Shown in pieces: positions 14,748 through 25,884 of a stretch of DNA of 64,000 bases. Every line of letters starts with the position of its first letter. Within the stretch, counting starts at the first letter, position 1. The position numbers and the translations under genes are program-made. Source of the stretch: Sanguibacter antarcticus (GTDB lineage Bacteria > Actinomycetota > Actinomycetes > Actinomycetales > Cellulomonadaceae). The notes under the pieces were generated by a model. The model worked only from the letters and a program-made list of their open reading frames with translations, did no database searches and was not told the origin of the DNA. The DNA is taken from the NCBI RefSeq assembly GCF_002564005.1, contig NZ_PDJG01000001.1:3162001-3226000 (forward strand), written 5' to 3'.

Positions 14748-16339
14748 GCGACTTCTTGTGGCTCGTTCCGCTCCCGGTGGTGATGCCGCTGTTCGCCGCG
14801 GGGCTGACGCTCGCGCTGTACCGGCACCCGGTGGCTCAGCGCATCATCAGCGTCGTCGCGCTCACCCTCATGGTCTGCGCAGGGACCGCCCTCCTCGTCC
14901 TGGCTGACAACGGCGCCGTCGTCGTGGACATCGGCGGCTGGGCCGCCCCGGTCGGCATCGATCTGGTGGCCGACAGGGTGTCTGCTCTCATGCTCACCGT
15001 CTCGAGCACCGTGATGCTCTGCGTCCTGCTGTACTCCCTCGGCCAGGGGATCACGGACGGCGACGAGGCCGCGCCCGTCTCGATCTACCACCCGACCTAC
15101 CTCGTCCTGGCCGCGGGCGTCTCGAACGCCTTCCTCGCGGGCGACCTCTTCAACCTCTACGTCGGCTTCGAGATCCTCCTCGCCGCGAGCTACGTCCTGC
15201 TGACGCTCGGCGGGACCGGCGAACGGATCCGGGCAGGGTCCATCTACGTGGTCGTCGCCCTCTTGTCGTCGTTGATCTTCCTCGTGGCGATCGCGCTCGT
15301 CTACGCGGCGGCCGGCACGGTGAACCTCGCCCAGCTCGCCCTGCGGCTCCCCGAGCTCGACCCGGGCGTGCAGCTCGTCCTCCAGCTCCTGCTGCTCCTG
15401 GCCTTCGGGATCAAGGCGGCGATCTTCCCGCTCTCCGCCTGGCTCCCCGACTCCTACCCGACCGCCCCAGCACCGGTCACGGCCGTCTTCGCCGGCCTGC
15501 TCACCAAGGTGGGCGTCTACGCGATCATCCGGACGCAGACGCTGCTGTTCACCGACGGGCGGCTCGACACGCTCCTCATGTGGTTGGCGCTCGCGACGAT
15601 GGTCATCGGGATCCTCGGCGCGGTCGCCCAGAACGACATCAAGCGTCTCCTGTCCTTCACGCTCGTGAGCCACATCGGCTACATGCTCTTCGGCATCGCG
15701 CTCGCGGACCGGGCCGGGCTCGGTGCGTCGATCTTCTACGTCACGCACCACATCACCGTCCAGACGACGCTGTTCCTCGTCGTCGGGCTCGTCGAGCGAC
15801 GCGGTGGATCGACGTCCCTCGAGCGCCTCGGCGGGCTGGCCAAGATCGCGCCCGGGCTCGCGGTCCTCTTCTTCATCCCGGCGATGAGCCTCGCCGGGAT
15901 CCCGCCGCTGTCCGGGTTCCTCGGCAAGATCGGGCTGCTCCAGGCGGGCGTCCAGGCCGGGACCCCGCTGGCCTACACGCTCGTGGTCGGCAGCGTCGTG
16001 ACGTCTGTCCTCACGCTCTACGCGATCGTCAAGGCCTGGAACAAGGCGTTCTGGCAGACGCCGCCCGAGCCCATCCCTGAGACGAGGCTCCCGTTCAGCC
16101 TCGTCGGACCGACCACGGCGCTCGTCGGGCTGGGGCTCCTCATCACCGTCGTCGCAGGCCCGCTGTACTCGTACACGGACCGCGCCGCCCGGACGCTGCT
16201 CGACACCGACGCGTACGTCGACGCGGTCCTGCGACCCGACGGTCGTGGGTCGGGCGAGTCCGCCGACGAGCCGTCCGAGACGGACGGGGTGACCGAGAGC
16301 GCACCCGGTGCCGGCGAGACCTCGGGAGGGGGATCATGA
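14744..16339 (+). CDS. mrpD: Mrp antiporter subunit D (NuoN/NuoM-like)
   Basis: This 531-residue protein is the second antiporter-like core subunit. It shows the proton-pumping signatures: Glu in NLYVGFEILLAASYVLLTLGG, Lys in LLLLLAFGIKAAIFPLSAWLPDSYPTAPAPVTAVFAGLLTKVGVYAI, and ...SLAGIPPLSGFLGKIGLLQAG. About 14 transmembrane helices are predicted from hydrophobic stretches. The C-terminal 50 residues are a soluble Glu/Ser/Gly-rich tail. It overlaps both neighbours by 4 nt, as expected for stoichiometric subunit synthesis. Confidence 0.94.
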   Translation: MSDFLWLVPLPVVMPLFAAGLTLALYRHPVAQRIISVVALTLMVCAGTALLVLADNGAVVVDIGGWAAPVGIDLVADRVSALMLTVSSTVMLCVLLYSLGQGITDGDEAAPVSIYHPTYLVLAAGVSNAFLAGDLFNLYVGFEILLAASYVLLTLGGTGERIRAGSIYVVVALLSSLIFLVAIALVYAAAGTVNLAQLALRLPELDPGVQLVLQLLLLLAFGIKAAIFPLSAWLPDSYPTAPAPVTAVFAGLLTKVGVYAIIRTQTLLFTDGRLDTLLMWLALATMVIGILGAVAQNDIKRLLSFTLVSHIGYMLFGIALADRAGLGASIFYVTHHITVQTTLFLVVGLVERRGGSTSLERLGGLAKIAPGLAVLFFIPAMSLAGIPPLSGFLGKIGLLQAGVQAGTPLAYTLVVGSVVTSVLTLYAIVKAWNKAFWQTPPEPIPETRLPFSLVGPTTALVGLGLLITVVAGPLYSYTDRAARTLLDTDAYVDAVLRPDGRGSGESADEPSETDGVTESAPGAGETSGGGS

Positions 16340-16971
16340 CCATCCACCGCCGCCGACGGAGCCTCCGTGCGCACTGGCCCTCCATCGTCTGGCTCACGGC
16401 CGTGTGGATGATGCTCTGGGGCGAGATCGCCTGGGGAAACCTCGTGAGCGGTCTCCTCGTCGCGAGCGTCGTGACCGTCGCCATGCCGCTGCCGGCGATC
16501 GACTTCCACGGACGGCTGCGCCCGCTCGCTCTCGCGCACCTCGTCGTGCGCTTCGCGATCGACCTCGTGAACGCCTCGGTCCAGGTGACCATGGAAGCCT
16601 TCCGGTTCGGCCGCACGCCGCGCGGAGCGGTCGTCGGTGTGCGCCTGCGCAGCTCGTCTGATCTCTACCTCACCCTCGTCGCCGAGCTCAGCTCGCTCGT
16701 GCCCGGGTCGGTCGTCATCGAGGCCAACCGGCTCACCGGGATGCTCTACCTGCACATCCTCAACCTCGAGGCGTACGGGGGCGTCGAGAAGGTGCGGGAC
16801 GACGTCCACGCGCTCGAGGACCGGGTGATGCGCGCCATCGCGTCGGACGACGAGCTCTCCCGGGCCGGGATCGCCCGCTCCGCACGTGCACGACCGTCGT
16901 CGAGCACGCTCCCGCCGACGCTCCCGCCCGGCCCGCAGACACCTGTCCCACCGACCGGGAGAACCTCATGA
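16336..16971 (+). CDS. mrpE: Mrp antiporter subunit E
   Basis: 211 residues. Two N-terminal membrane helices (SIVWLTAVWMMLWGEIAWGNLVSGLLVASVVTVAMPL) are followed by the conserved cytoplasmic MrpE domain: RTPRGAVVGVRLRSSSDLYLTLVAELSSLVPGSVVIEANRLTGMLYLHIL. A Ser/Pro-rich tail of about 40 residues ends the protein. MrpE is required for complex assembly rather than ion translocation in characterised systems. It overlaps mrpD and mrpF by 4 nt. Confidence 0.93.
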   Translation: MTIHRRRRSLRAHWPSIVWLTAVWMMLWGEIAWGNLVSGLLVASVVTVAMPLPAIDFHGRLRPLALAHLVVRFAIDLVNASVQVTMEAFRFGRTPRGAVVGVRLRSSSDLYLTLVAELSSLVPGSVVIEANRLTGMLYLHILNLEAYGGVEKVRDDVHALEDRVMRAIASDDELSRAGIARSARARPSSSTLPPTLPPGPQTPVPPTGRTS

Positions 16972-17306
16972 CCGTCGTCGCCATCGTGTGCGGCGCACTC
17001 CTCGCGGGTGCAGCGATCCTTGCCCTGGTCCGCGCAGAGCGTGGACCGTCGATGCTCGACCGGACGATCGCCCTCGACGTGTTCGTCACGGCGATCGTCG
17101 GGGCGATCGTGCTCGAGTCGGCCCTTTCCGGACGGACGGACACGCTCCCGATCCTCGTGGTCCTGTCCCTCGTGGCCTTCGTCGGATCCGTGACCGTCGC
17201 GCGCTTCGCCGCTGTCGAGCCTGAGGGCGAAGGGCGCGTCCGGAGCGTCGAGGAGGTCGCGGCGGAAGAAGCGGCCCTCCAGCGCGAGACAGGGGACGAG
17301 TCATGA
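16968..17306 (+). CDS. mrpF: Mrp antiporter subunit F
   Basis: 112 residues with three membrane helices. The conserved RAERGPSMLDRTIALDVFVTAIVGAIVL block identifies MrpF, whose Asp in the second helix has been linked to cation transport. An acidic tail (VRSVEEVAAEEAALQRETG) replaces the very short end of Bacillus MrpF. The gene overlaps mrpE and mrpG by 4 nt. Confidence 0.93.
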   Translation: MTVVAIVCGALLAGAAILALVRAERGPSMLDRTIALDVFVTAIVGAIVLESALSGRTDTLPILVVLSLVAFVGSVTVARFAAVEPEGEGRVRSVEEVAAEEAALQRETGDES

Positions 17307-17749
17307 CGTGGACGACGATCGCGGACGTCGCTGCAGCGGCCTGTCTCCTTGCCGGAGCCTTCCTCGCGTTCGCGGCGGGCGTCGGGGTGGTCCGGTTCCC
17401 CGACCTGCTCTCCCGGATGCACGCGGGGACGAAGCCGCAGGTCTTGGGGCTCATCTTGCTCCTCACCGGCGAGGCGCTCCGGGTGCGCAACCTCCAGGTC
17501 CTCGGCATGCTCGTGCTCGTCGCCGTCTTCCAGCTCATGACGGCGCCGGTGGCGGCGCACATGGTGGGCCGTGCGGGCTACCGGACCGGCAAGGTCCGCT
17601 CAGACCTGCTCGTCGTCGACGAGCTCACCGACGACCAGGCCGCGAGCAGTCCTGCCGCGACCAGTCCCGCCTCGGGAGCCCCTGCCGCAGGAGCCTCTGT
17701 CGCGGGCGCTCCTGCGGGGACTTCTCCCACGGACGAGAGTCCCTCTTGA
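17303..17749 (+). CDS. mrpG: Mrp antiporter subunit G
   Basis: 148 residues. The first 95 carry the three MrpG helices, with the signature VGVVRFPDLLSRMHAGTKPQVLGLILLLTGEAL. The remainder is an Ala/Ser/Pro-rich low-complexity tail (residues 112-148) with repeated SPA/GAP units that is not part of the family core. This is the last gene of the antiporter operon; the next gene has its own ribosome-binding site 78 nt downstream. Confidence 0.93.
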   Translation: MTWTTIADVAAAACLLAGAFLAFAAGVGVVRFPDLLSRMHAGTKPQVLGLILLLTGEALRVRNLQVLGMLVLVAVFQLMTAPVAAHMVGRAGYRTGKVRSDLLVVDELTDDQAASSPAATSPASGAPAAGASVAGAPAGTSPTDESPS

Positions 17750-17827
17750 GGTGATAGTTCTGTTTGGTCGCGGTCGGCAGGTACTCTGGTGGCCAGCTCA
17801 CCCGATCGTCGCGCGAAGGAGCCCGGA

Positions 17828-18787
17828 ATGACGAAGCTGTTCGACGATGTCGGCCGTCGTCTCTGGCCGGCGTGGATGCTTCTCGTGCGCAGCGTCGCCG
17901 CCGGAGTGTTCGGCCTGGCGATCGCGTTGACGGTCGCCGTCCTCGTCGTCGGTCCTGAGACGAGGGACGAGTGGCGTGCGCTCCCGGCCCGTGTCGCGAG
18001 CGGTGAAGTTCGCATCCCCGTCGTCGGAGGTCTCCTGGGTGACGGCGGCGCGGTGACGGCTGAGGCCGCGTCCGACGACGACCTCGAGGCCCGCGCAGCA
18101 GCAGCAGCGTCCCGGAGCGGTGCCCTGCGCACGGACGGGCTCGCCCGGCGTCTCAACCCCTTCGCGGTCCGAGACTCCGGAGCCTTCGTGGCCGCGGGCG
18201 ATGCGGCCGAGCCGACGGCCGTCCCCTCGGAGACCCCCGAGCCCGAGGCTGCCGCACCGACCGTGGAACCTGAGCCCGAGCCGGAGCCAGAACCTGAGGT
18301 GGAGACCGAGGCTGCCGCGCCCCCGAGCGCTGAGCCCGAACCTGAGGCGACCACGCCGTCCGTCGCGGCTCCCGCCGAGACGCCGACGACTGCTCCGAGC
18401 ACGAGCACGAGCAACGGCCTGAGCACCGAAGGCGCCGAGGTCCTGCGGCTCGTGAACGTCCAGCGTGTCGAGAACGGGTGCTCCGAGCTCCGTCTGGACT
18501 CCCAGCTCACCTCTGGTGCGCAGCTGCACAGCGAGGACATGTACGCGAACGACTACATGTCTCACACGAGCCTGGACGGACGGACCCCGTCTGACCGAGC
18601 GGCCGCGACGGGGTACAGCTCGTACGGAGGCGAGAACGTCGCCAAGGGGTACCGCTCCGCTGCGGCCGTGATGGACGGGTGGATGAACAGCCCCGGGCAC
18701 CGCGCCAACATCCTCAACTGCTCGTTCGTCGCGATCGGTGTCGGTGTCGAGGTCGACGCCTGGACGCAGGTGTTCGGCTACGCCTGA
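17828..18787 (+). CDS. Exported CAP-domain (SCP-like) protein
   Basis: The 319-residue protein has a cytoplasmic start, one hydrophobic segment (about residues 20-45) serving as signal anchor, and a long spacer. The spacer includes an alternating Glu-Pro stretch (EPEPEPEPEPE near 155-165) and a Thr/Ser/Pro segment. Residues about 205-319 form a bacterial CAP domain: VLRLVNVQRVENGC, AQLHSEDMYANDYMSHTSLDGRTPSDRAAATGYSSYGGENVAKG, GWMNSPGHRANILNCSF. Two Cys in the domain could form a disulfide. The cell-wall role of bacterial CAP proteins is poorly defined. Its 3' end overlaps the convergent hydrolase gene by 10 nt. Confidence 0.9.
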   Translation: MTKLFDDVGRRLWPAWMLLVRSVAAGVFGLAIALTVAVLVVGPETRDEWRALPARVASGEVRIPVVGGLLGDGGAVTAEAASDDDLEARAAAAASRSGALRTDGLARRLNPFAVRDSGAFVAAGDAAEPTAVPSETPEPEAAAPTVEPEPEPEPEPEVETEAAAPPSAEPEPEATTPSVAAPAETPTTAPSTSTSNGLSTEGAEVLRLVNVQRVENGCSELRLDSQLTSGAQLHSEDMYANDYMSHTSLDGRTPSDRAAATGYSSYGGENVAKGYRSAAAVMDGWMNSPGHRANILNCSFVAIGVGVEVDAWTQVFGYA

Positions 18788-19785
18788 CGGTTCGCCAGCC
18801 AGGCGAACATCTCCGCGAAGAAGGCCGACCGGGCAGGCTCCGGGGACAGCGTCAGGTCGTGGGCCCCGCCGTAGATCCGCACGACGGTGACATCGGTCCC
18901 CAAGCCCTGGGCGCGTGCCCTGGTCTGCTCGACGTCGAGCACGCTGTCCGTCGTGTCGAGAGCGTCGTGGAACGTCTTCGCGCTCCCGGACTCGGCTGAT
19001 GTCAGGACGAGGACCGGGCAGGTGATCGCGAGCCCGCGGGCGACGCGGGCGTGTCCTCGACGGATCGCGCGGAGCCATCCGGCGCGCACAGGGAAGCCGT
19101 CGAGCGGCTTCCATGCGAGGTCGTAGTCCCACTCTCCTCCGGTGCCCGTGTGCAGGGCTCTCCCGTAGTGCGGCTGGAGGCGACCGACGACCGCCATCGG
19201 CGCCAGCGGTCCCAGGAGGTCGATGACCCGGGTCGCGACGACCCGGTGGAACCAGCTCTCGTTGAGGTCGAACCACGGGCTGTTGAGGACGAGCGCGTCG
19301 ACGACGGGGTGCTCAGCGGTGCGGTTGCGCGCGTCCGCCCACAGGCTCGTGACGAGGCCTCCGGTCGAGTGCCCGAGCACCACGAGCTCGGTGTGGCCCT
19401 CGTCGGTGCGGATGATCTGGGCGGAGCGGTCGAGCTCCTCCGCGTAGTCGGCCAGCTCTGGCACGTAGTTGGGCGTCTGGTGGTCGCGGAGCGAGCGACC
19501 ATACTTGCGGAGGTCGAGCGCGTAGAAGTCGTAGCCGTGAGCGGCGACCTGCTCCGCGAGGTGGGTCTGGAAGAAGTAGTCGACGAAACCGTGCACGTAG
19601 AGCACCGCCCGCCGTGCGCCGGGTGTGCCGGCCCGCCGGACCAGCGTCGCCACGACCTCGCCCTCGGCGTCCGGCTCGAGGTCGAGCGTCCGTGCGACCC
19701 AGCCGTCGCCGAGGACGTCGGGGTGCCACCCGTCGCTCTGCGGTCCGCCGCCGTGCGCCTCGTCGGGCTGCTGGTCATCGTTCAC
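18778..19785 (-). CDS. Alpha/beta hydrolase, serine aminopeptidase S33-like
   Basis: 335 residues with an alpha/beta hydrolase fold. The oxyanion region is AVLYVHGFVDYFFQTHLAEQVAAHGYDFYALDLRKYGRS, the nucleophile elbow GHSTGG, and the C-terminal His is in IYGGAHDLTLS. The lid and overall pattern resemble monoacylglycerol lipase and lysophospholipase-type proteins, so lipid ester cleavage is possible. The GTG at 19785 is used because it follows a GAGGAG ribosome-binding site; further upstream in-frame codons give low-complexity Arg-rich sequence. It follows the LppM gene by 44 nt and may share its transcript. Confidence 0.85.
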   Translation of the reverse strand: MNDDQQPDEAHGGGPQSDGWHPDVLGDGWVARTLDLEPDAEGEVVATLVRRAGTPGARRAVLYVHGFVDYFFQTHLAEQVAAHGYDFYALDLRKYGRSLRDHQTPNYVPELADYAEELDRSAQIIRTDEGHTELVVLGHSTGGLVTSLWADARNRTAEHPVVDALVLNSPWFDLNESWFHRVVATRVIDLLGPLAPMAVVGRLQPHYGRALHTGTGGEWDYDLAWKPLDGFPVRAGWLRAIRRGHARVARGLAITCPVLVLTSAESGSAKTFHDALDTTDSVLDVEQTRARAQGLGTDVTVVRIYGGAHDLTLSPEPARSAFFAEMFAWLANRQA

Positions 19786-19829
19786 GGTGCGTCTCCTCGT
19801 CGTGCTGGGCGTGCTGGGCCGGCGGGCTC

Positions 19830-20681
19830 TCAGGCAGGGGGTTGGTACGGTCCCCACGGCTGCTGTGCTCCGGGGTGTCCAGGCGCACCCGGTCCGCTGG
19901 GGTCTCGTGGCCCGCGGCCGCGCACGACGAACCACGCCACGAGGGCACCGATGGCGAGGACGGCCACCGTGGCGGAGATCCACAGGAGCCAGTTGACGCC
20001 GTCCTCGTCCGCGTCGCTGTCAGAAGAGTCCTCGTCTGCTGCGGCGACCTCGTCGCTCGCGTCGTCGGCGGGCTCGGTGATCTCTTCCTCAGCGGGCTCG
20101 GTCGTCGTGCTGGGGTCGGCGGTCGACGTCGCGGAGGTCGCGGTGAAGTCGAGGTCGTCATCACCCGTGGCGGTCCACTCGATGGTGTGGTCGTCGATGA
20201 GCGCACCGTTGTGCTCGAGGACCGTGCCGGGGAAGTCGACGACCATGTTGATGGTGACGGCAGCGCCCTGCTCTTCGGTGAGGCCGGAGCCCTCCACGAC
20301 GAGGGTCATCGGGTACTGGAAGTCGAAGGTGACCGTCTCGTCGTCCGACTCGAAGAGCCCGGTGCCGAACATCGTCGCCTCGTCGCCGGCGATGCCTGTG
20401 CCGACCGCCTCGACGCCGGAGAAGCCGTCGGCGGAGTAGGTGGTGAACGTCCAGTCGTCCGTGCCGGGAGTGCTCTCGAGGGTCGAGACGAGCGTCTCGG
20501 CCATCTGGTCCGGGGTGGCGCCGGTCGTCGCGATCTCCGCGTCGTCGCCGAGCATGTAGAAGGTGATGTCGTAGGAGGCGTCGTCCTGCACGACGACCTC
20601 GGCGGTGACCTTCCCGCATCCGGTGATCGCAGCGACGACGAGCGCGGCTCCTGCGGCTAGTGCAAGTCGTCTTCTGCTCAT
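19830..20681 (-). CDS. lppM: LppM-family lipoprotein
   Basis: 283 residues. A lipoprotein signal peptide ends in ITGC (Cys22). The following ectodomain (about 23-195) matches the LppM fold: KVTAEVVVQDDASYDITFYMLGDDAE, then a ...TVTFDFQYPMTLVVEGSGLTEEQGAAVTINMVVDFPG segment. A Thr/Glu/Asp/Ser-rich stalk leads to a C-terminal membrane helix (WLLWISATVAVLAIGALVAWFVV) and a Pro/Gly tail, so the protein would be anchored at both ends. In M. tuberculosis LppM is linked to phagosome interaction; in a non-pathogen an envelope role is more likely. Confidence 0.8.
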   Translation of the reverse strand: MSRRRLALAAGAALVVAAITGCGKVTAEVVVQDDASYDITFYMLGDDAEIATTGATPDQMAETLVSTLESTPGTDDWTFTTYSADGFSGVEAVGTGIAGDEATMFGTGLFESDDETVTFDFQYPMTLVVEGSGLTEEQGAAVTINMVVDFPGTVLEHNGALIDDHTIEWTATGDDDLDFTATSATSTADPSTTTEPAEEEITEPADDASDEVAAADEDSSDSDADEDGVNWLLWISATVAVLAIGALVAWFVVRGRGPRDPSGPGAPGHPGAQQPWGPYQPPA

Positions 20682-20852
20682 GCGGGCGGTTCTCCCTCGG
20701 CGCGGTCAGGAGGCGTGCCCTCGTGGGCCTCGCTCTTCCTCGACGAACTGTGCCACGGCCGCGCGGCGACTGTCAGCAGATCGCAGGTGACGGGGGAGTT
20801 CTCCCCAGGGCGAACCTGGAGAAAGGCGACACCTTCGCGGTGGAGAACTCGG

Positions 20853-20873
20853 GTTGAGTGGACTACGCTCAAC
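20853..20873 (+). promoter_or_regulatory. HAIR element (HspR operator) of clpB
   Basis: GTTGAGT-N7-GCTCAAC (20853-20859 and 20867-20873) matches the HspR-associated inverted repeat CTTGAGT-N7-ACTCAAG in 10 of 14 positions and is itself a good palindrome. It overlaps a probable promoter (TTGAGT at 20854, TAGAAC at 20876, 16-nt spacer). This predicts heat-shock control of clpB by HspR, which is not encoded in this window. Confidence 0.8.
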
Positions 20874-20916
20874 TTTAGAACCAGTCGCAGCTCACAGAAA
20901 GACACATGGAGATTCG

Positions 20917-23547
20917 ATGGACGGAAATCTGACGACCCTCTCCCAGGCCGCCCTCGGCGATGCGATCCAGACGGCCACGGCCGCAGGCAACCCGCAGGTC
21001 GAACCACTCCACCTGCTCGCCGCCCTCGTGGCCCAGTCGGAAGGCACCACCCCGGGTCTGCTCGCCGAGATCGGGGCCGATGCCCAGGCGGTGGGGGCCG
21101 ACGTCCGCCGCGCCCTCGTCGCGCTCCCCACCGTGAGCGGCACAGCGGTCACCAAGCCGACCGTCTCCGCCGCCCTGTCGTCGGTGCTCCAGCGCGCGCG
21201 CACCGAGGCTGCCACGCTCGACGACGAGTACCTCTCGACCGAGCACCTCCTCCTCGGCGTCGCCGCAGCCCCGTCGTCCGCTGCCGACATCCTGCGGCGC
21301 GCCGGAGTCACGCGCGACGCGCTCGCCACCGCGATCCCCGTCGTCCGCGGCGACAAGCGCGTCACCTCGCCGAACCCCGAGGGCACGTACAAGGCGCTCG
21401 CCCAGTACGGCGTCGACCTCACCGAGGCAGCGAGGGACGGCAAGCTCGACCCGGTCATCGGGCGTGACGCAGAGATCCGCAGGGTCGTGCAGGTCCTCTC
21501 CCGCCGGACCAAGAACAACCCCGTCCTCATCGGAGAGCCCGGCGTCGGCAAGACGGCCGTCGTCGAAGGGCTCGCCCAGCGGATCGTGGACGGCGACGTC
21601 CCCGACTCGCTCAAGGGCAAGCGGCTCATCTCCCTCGACCTCGCAGCGATGGTCGCGGGCGCGAAGTACCGCGGCGACTTCGAAGAGCGGCTCAAGGCCG
21701 TCCTCGAAGAGATCAAAGGATCCGACGGCGAGGTCGTCACCTTCATCGACGAGCTGCACACCGTCGTCGGCGCGGGCGGTAGCGGCGACGGATCGATGGA
21801 TGCCGGGAACATGCTCAAGCCCATGCTCGCGCGCGGCGAGCTGCGGCTCGTCGGAGCGACCACGCTCGACGAGTACCGCGAGCGGATCGAGAAGGACCCC
21901 GCCCTCGAGCGTCGGTTCCAGCAGGTCTACGTCGGCGAACCGTCCGTCGAGGACACCATCGCCATCCTGCGCGGACTCACGTCCCGCTACGAGGCCCACC
22001 ACCGCGTCACCATCTCGGACGCCGCGCTCGTCGCCGCCGCGACGCTCTCCGACCGCTACATCACCGGGCGCCAGCTCCCGGACAAGGCCATCGACCTCGT
22101 CGACGAGGCCGCGTCCCGCCTGCGCATGGAGATGGACTCCTCCCCGGTCGAGATCGACACGCTCCGCCGTGCAGTGACACGCCTCGAGATGGAAGAGCTC
22201 GCGCTCGACAAGTCCGACGACGACGGGTCGAAGCAGCGCCTCACCGAGCTGCAGGCCACCCTCGCCGACCGCCGCGAAGAGCTCGCCGCGCTCAACGCCC
22301 GGTGGGAGTCCGAGAAGGGCGGCTTCAACAGGGTCGGTGAGCTGCGCAAGAAGAAGGACGAGCTCCAGTCCCAGCAGGAGCGAGCCGAACGGGAAGGCGA
22401 CCTCGAGACCGCCTCGCGCATCCGCTACGGAGACCTCCCCTCGCTCGAGCGCGAGCTCGCCGACGCGGAGCGCGCCGAGCGCGTCGAGGACGCCGAGTCC
22501 TCCGCCGAAGGGCGCCCGCCGCGGCTCGTCGGCGACCGGGTCGACGCGGACGAGATCGCCGAGGTCGTCGCCGCCTGGACCGGTATCCCGGCCGGACGGC
22601 TCCTGCAGGGCGAGAGCGAAAAGCTCCTCTCCATGGAAGACGCCATCGGGCAGCGGCTCATCGGTCAGAAGACCGCGGTCTCCGTCGTCTCGGACGCAGT
22701 CCGGCGCGCCCGAGCAGGAGTGTCCGACCCCGACCGCCCCACGGGCTCGTTCCTCTTTCTCGGCCCGACGGGCGTCGGTAAGACCGAGCTCGCGAAGGCG
22801 CTCGCAGACTTCCTCTTCGACGACGAGCACGCCATGGTGCGCATCGACATGTCGGAGTACTCCGAGAAGCACAGCGTCGCGCGGCTCGTCGGTGCCCCTC
22901 CCGGGTACGTCGGCTACGAGGAGGGCGGCCAGCTGACGGAGGCCGTCCGCCGTCGGCCGTACTCGGTCCTGCTCCTCGACGAGGTGGAGAAGGCGCACCC
23001 GGAGGTCTTCGACATCCTCCTCCAGGTGCTCGACGACGGACGTCTCACGGACGGCCAGGGCCGCACGGTCGACTTCCGCAACGTCATCCTCGTCCTCACG
23101 TCGAACCTCGGGGCGCAGTTTCTCGTCGACCCGTTGCTCGACGAGGCGGCGAGGCGGGCCGCCGTCATGTCGACGGTCCGCGAAGCCTTCAAGCCGGAGT
23201 TCCTCAACCGGCTCGACGAGGTCGTGCTCTTCGACGCGCTGGGCCTCGACGAGCTGGGTCGGATCGTCGACATCCAGGTCCGGGAGCTGGCAGGCCGGCT
23301 GACCGGTCGTCGGATCTCGCTCGAGGTGACGCCGTCGGCGCGCGAGTGGCTCGCGATCGAAGGGTTCGACCCGGCGTACGGTGCCCGCCCGCTGCGTCGC
23401 CTCGTCCAGCGCGAGATCGGGGACAAGCTGGCTCGGTCGATCCTCTCGGGCGACGTGATCGACGGCTCCACCGTGGTGGTGGACCGCCCCGCACCTGGGC
23501 CCGAGCCCACGGGCGAGGCCGCCCACCTCACGCTCACGGTCGACTGA
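20917..23547 (+). CDS. clpB: ATP-dependent disaggregase ClpB
   Basis: The 876-residue AAA+ chaperone resolubilises aggregated proteins with DnaK. Order of domains: N-terminal Clp repeats (about 1-150), first nucleotide-binding domain with Walker A GEPGVGKT (206-213) and [11 protein letters not shown], a middle coiled-coil (about 420-540), and a second nucleotide-binding domain with GPTGVGKTE (616 onward), [24 protein letters not shown]. The middle coiled-coil sets it apart from ClpA/ClpC. The ATG at 20917 is chosen because the Clp N-domain starts immediately after it; it is preceded by leader sequence containing the HAIR element. Confidence 0.95.
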   Translation: MDGNLTTLSQAALGDAIQTATAAGNPQVEPLHLLAALVAQSEGTTPGLLAEIGADAQAVGADVRRALVALPTVSGTAVTKPTVSAALSSVLQRARTEAATLDDEYLSTEHLLLGVAAAPSSAADILRRAGVTRDALATAIPVVRGDKRVTSPNPEGTYKALAQYGVDLTEAARDGKLDPVIGRDAEIRRVVQVLSRRTKNNPVLIGEPGVGKTAVVEGLAQRIVDGDVPDSLKGKRLISLDLAAMVAGAKYRGDFEERLKAVLEEIKGSDGEVVTFIDELHTVVGAGGSGDGSMDAGNMLKPMLARGELRLVGATTLDEYRERIEKDPALERRFQQVYVGEPSVEDTIAILRGLTSRYEAHHRVTISDAALVAAATLSDRYITGRQLPDKAIDLVDEAASRLRMEMDSSPVEIDTLRRAVTRLEMEELALDKSDDDGSKQRLTELQATLADRREELAALNARWESEKGGFNRVGELRKKKDELQSQQERAEREGDLETASRIRYGDLPSLERELADAERAERVEDAESSAEGRPPRLVGDRVDADEIAEVVAAWTGIPAGRLLQGESEKLLSMEDAIGQRLIGQKTAVSVVSDAVRRARAGVSDPDRPTGSFLFLGPTGVGKTELAKALADFLFDDEHAMVRIDMSEYSEKHSVARLVGAPPGYVGYEEGGQLTEAVRRRPYSVLLLDEVEKAHPEVFDILLQVLDDGRLTDGQGRTVDFRNVILVLTSNLGAQFLVDPLLDEAARRAAVMSTVREAFKPEFLNRLDEVVLFDALGLDELGRIVDIQVRELAGRLTGRRISLEVTPSAREWLAIEGFDPAYGARPLRRLVQREIGDKLARSILSGDVIDGSTVVVDRPAPGPEPTGEAAHLTLTVD

Positions 23548-23607
23548 GCCGACGACCGACGATCGACGACGGGGGCCGCAGGCATCGAGCGCCCAGCGCC
23601 CCCGCCG

Positions 23608-23928
23608 TCAGAACGAGATCCAGCCCGTCCACGTGCCGGCCGTGCTGCGGGTGCGGTAGTAGGCGCCCGACCAGACGCCGGAGTAGTCGACCGCGACCGA
23701 GAGCGTGGGGCCCTGGTAGCCGAGGGTGGTGCGGATCCCCGACCCGGAGACGTACTTGTCGATGCGTGCCTGCACGTTGAGGCATCCGGAGCGCGCCTCC
23801 ACCTTGGTCCACGTCGACGACCTCGATGTCGTGACCGTGCACCCGGCAGCGGCGGCGCTCGATGCTGTCGCGACCGAGGACGCTACGAGGACGACCGTCA
23901 GTGCTGCGACCAAGCGTCTGTGCTTCAT
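23608..23928 (-). CDS. Small secreted protein of unknown function
   Basis: 106 residues with a clear Sec signal peptide (MKHRRLVAALTVVLVASSVATASSAAAAG, cleavage near residue 27). The mature part of about 78 residues has two Cys (CTVTT and GCLNVQ) that could pair, and is rich in Ser, Thr, Tyr and Trp, ending GTWTGWISF. It looks like a small extracellular beta-rich domain. I do not recognise the family. The start has a strong AGGGGAG ribosome-binding site. It is divergent from thiC. Confidence 0.7.
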   Translation of the reverse strand: MKHRRLVAALTVVLVASSVATASSAAAAGCTVTTSRSSTWTKVEARSGCLNVQARIDKYVSGSGIRTTLGYQGPTLSVAVDYSGVWSGAYYRTRSTAGTWTGWISF

Positions 23929-24085
23929 CTCTTCTCCCCTGCGAGCCGTGTCGAGACACGTCGTCGTGCCTCGAGACGACCGTAGGACCCGGCGCTGGCA
24001 GCGATCCTGCGGACACGCCGCACATCGAGAGGTTTGTCACGGTTTGCCGACGGGGATCGTGAGGTAGCCTGGCTGCACAACCACA

Positions 24086-24178
24086 TACCCACGGGAGCTC
24101 GTAGCAACGAGCTGAGAGGGTGGCTCACGCGCCACCGACCGTTCGAACCTGTTCGGGTCATGCCGACGTAGGGAGAAT
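24086..24178 (+). promoter_or_regulatory. TPP riboswitch (THI element)
   Basis: The conserved TPP aptamer elements are in order: ACGGGAGCTC (24091-24100), GAGCTGAGAGGG (24109-24120), GAACCTG in the 3' half, and GTCATGCCGACGTAGGGAGAA (ending about 24177). It ends 6 nt before the thiC start codon, so ligand binding probably blocks ribosome access, as in many actinobacterial thiC leaders. A TAGCCT -10 box lies at about 24066-24071. Confidence 0.95.
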
Positions 24179-24180
24179 GA

Positions 24181-25869
<1,689 letters not shown>

Positions 25870-25884
25870 GCGAGGGCGCGCCCG

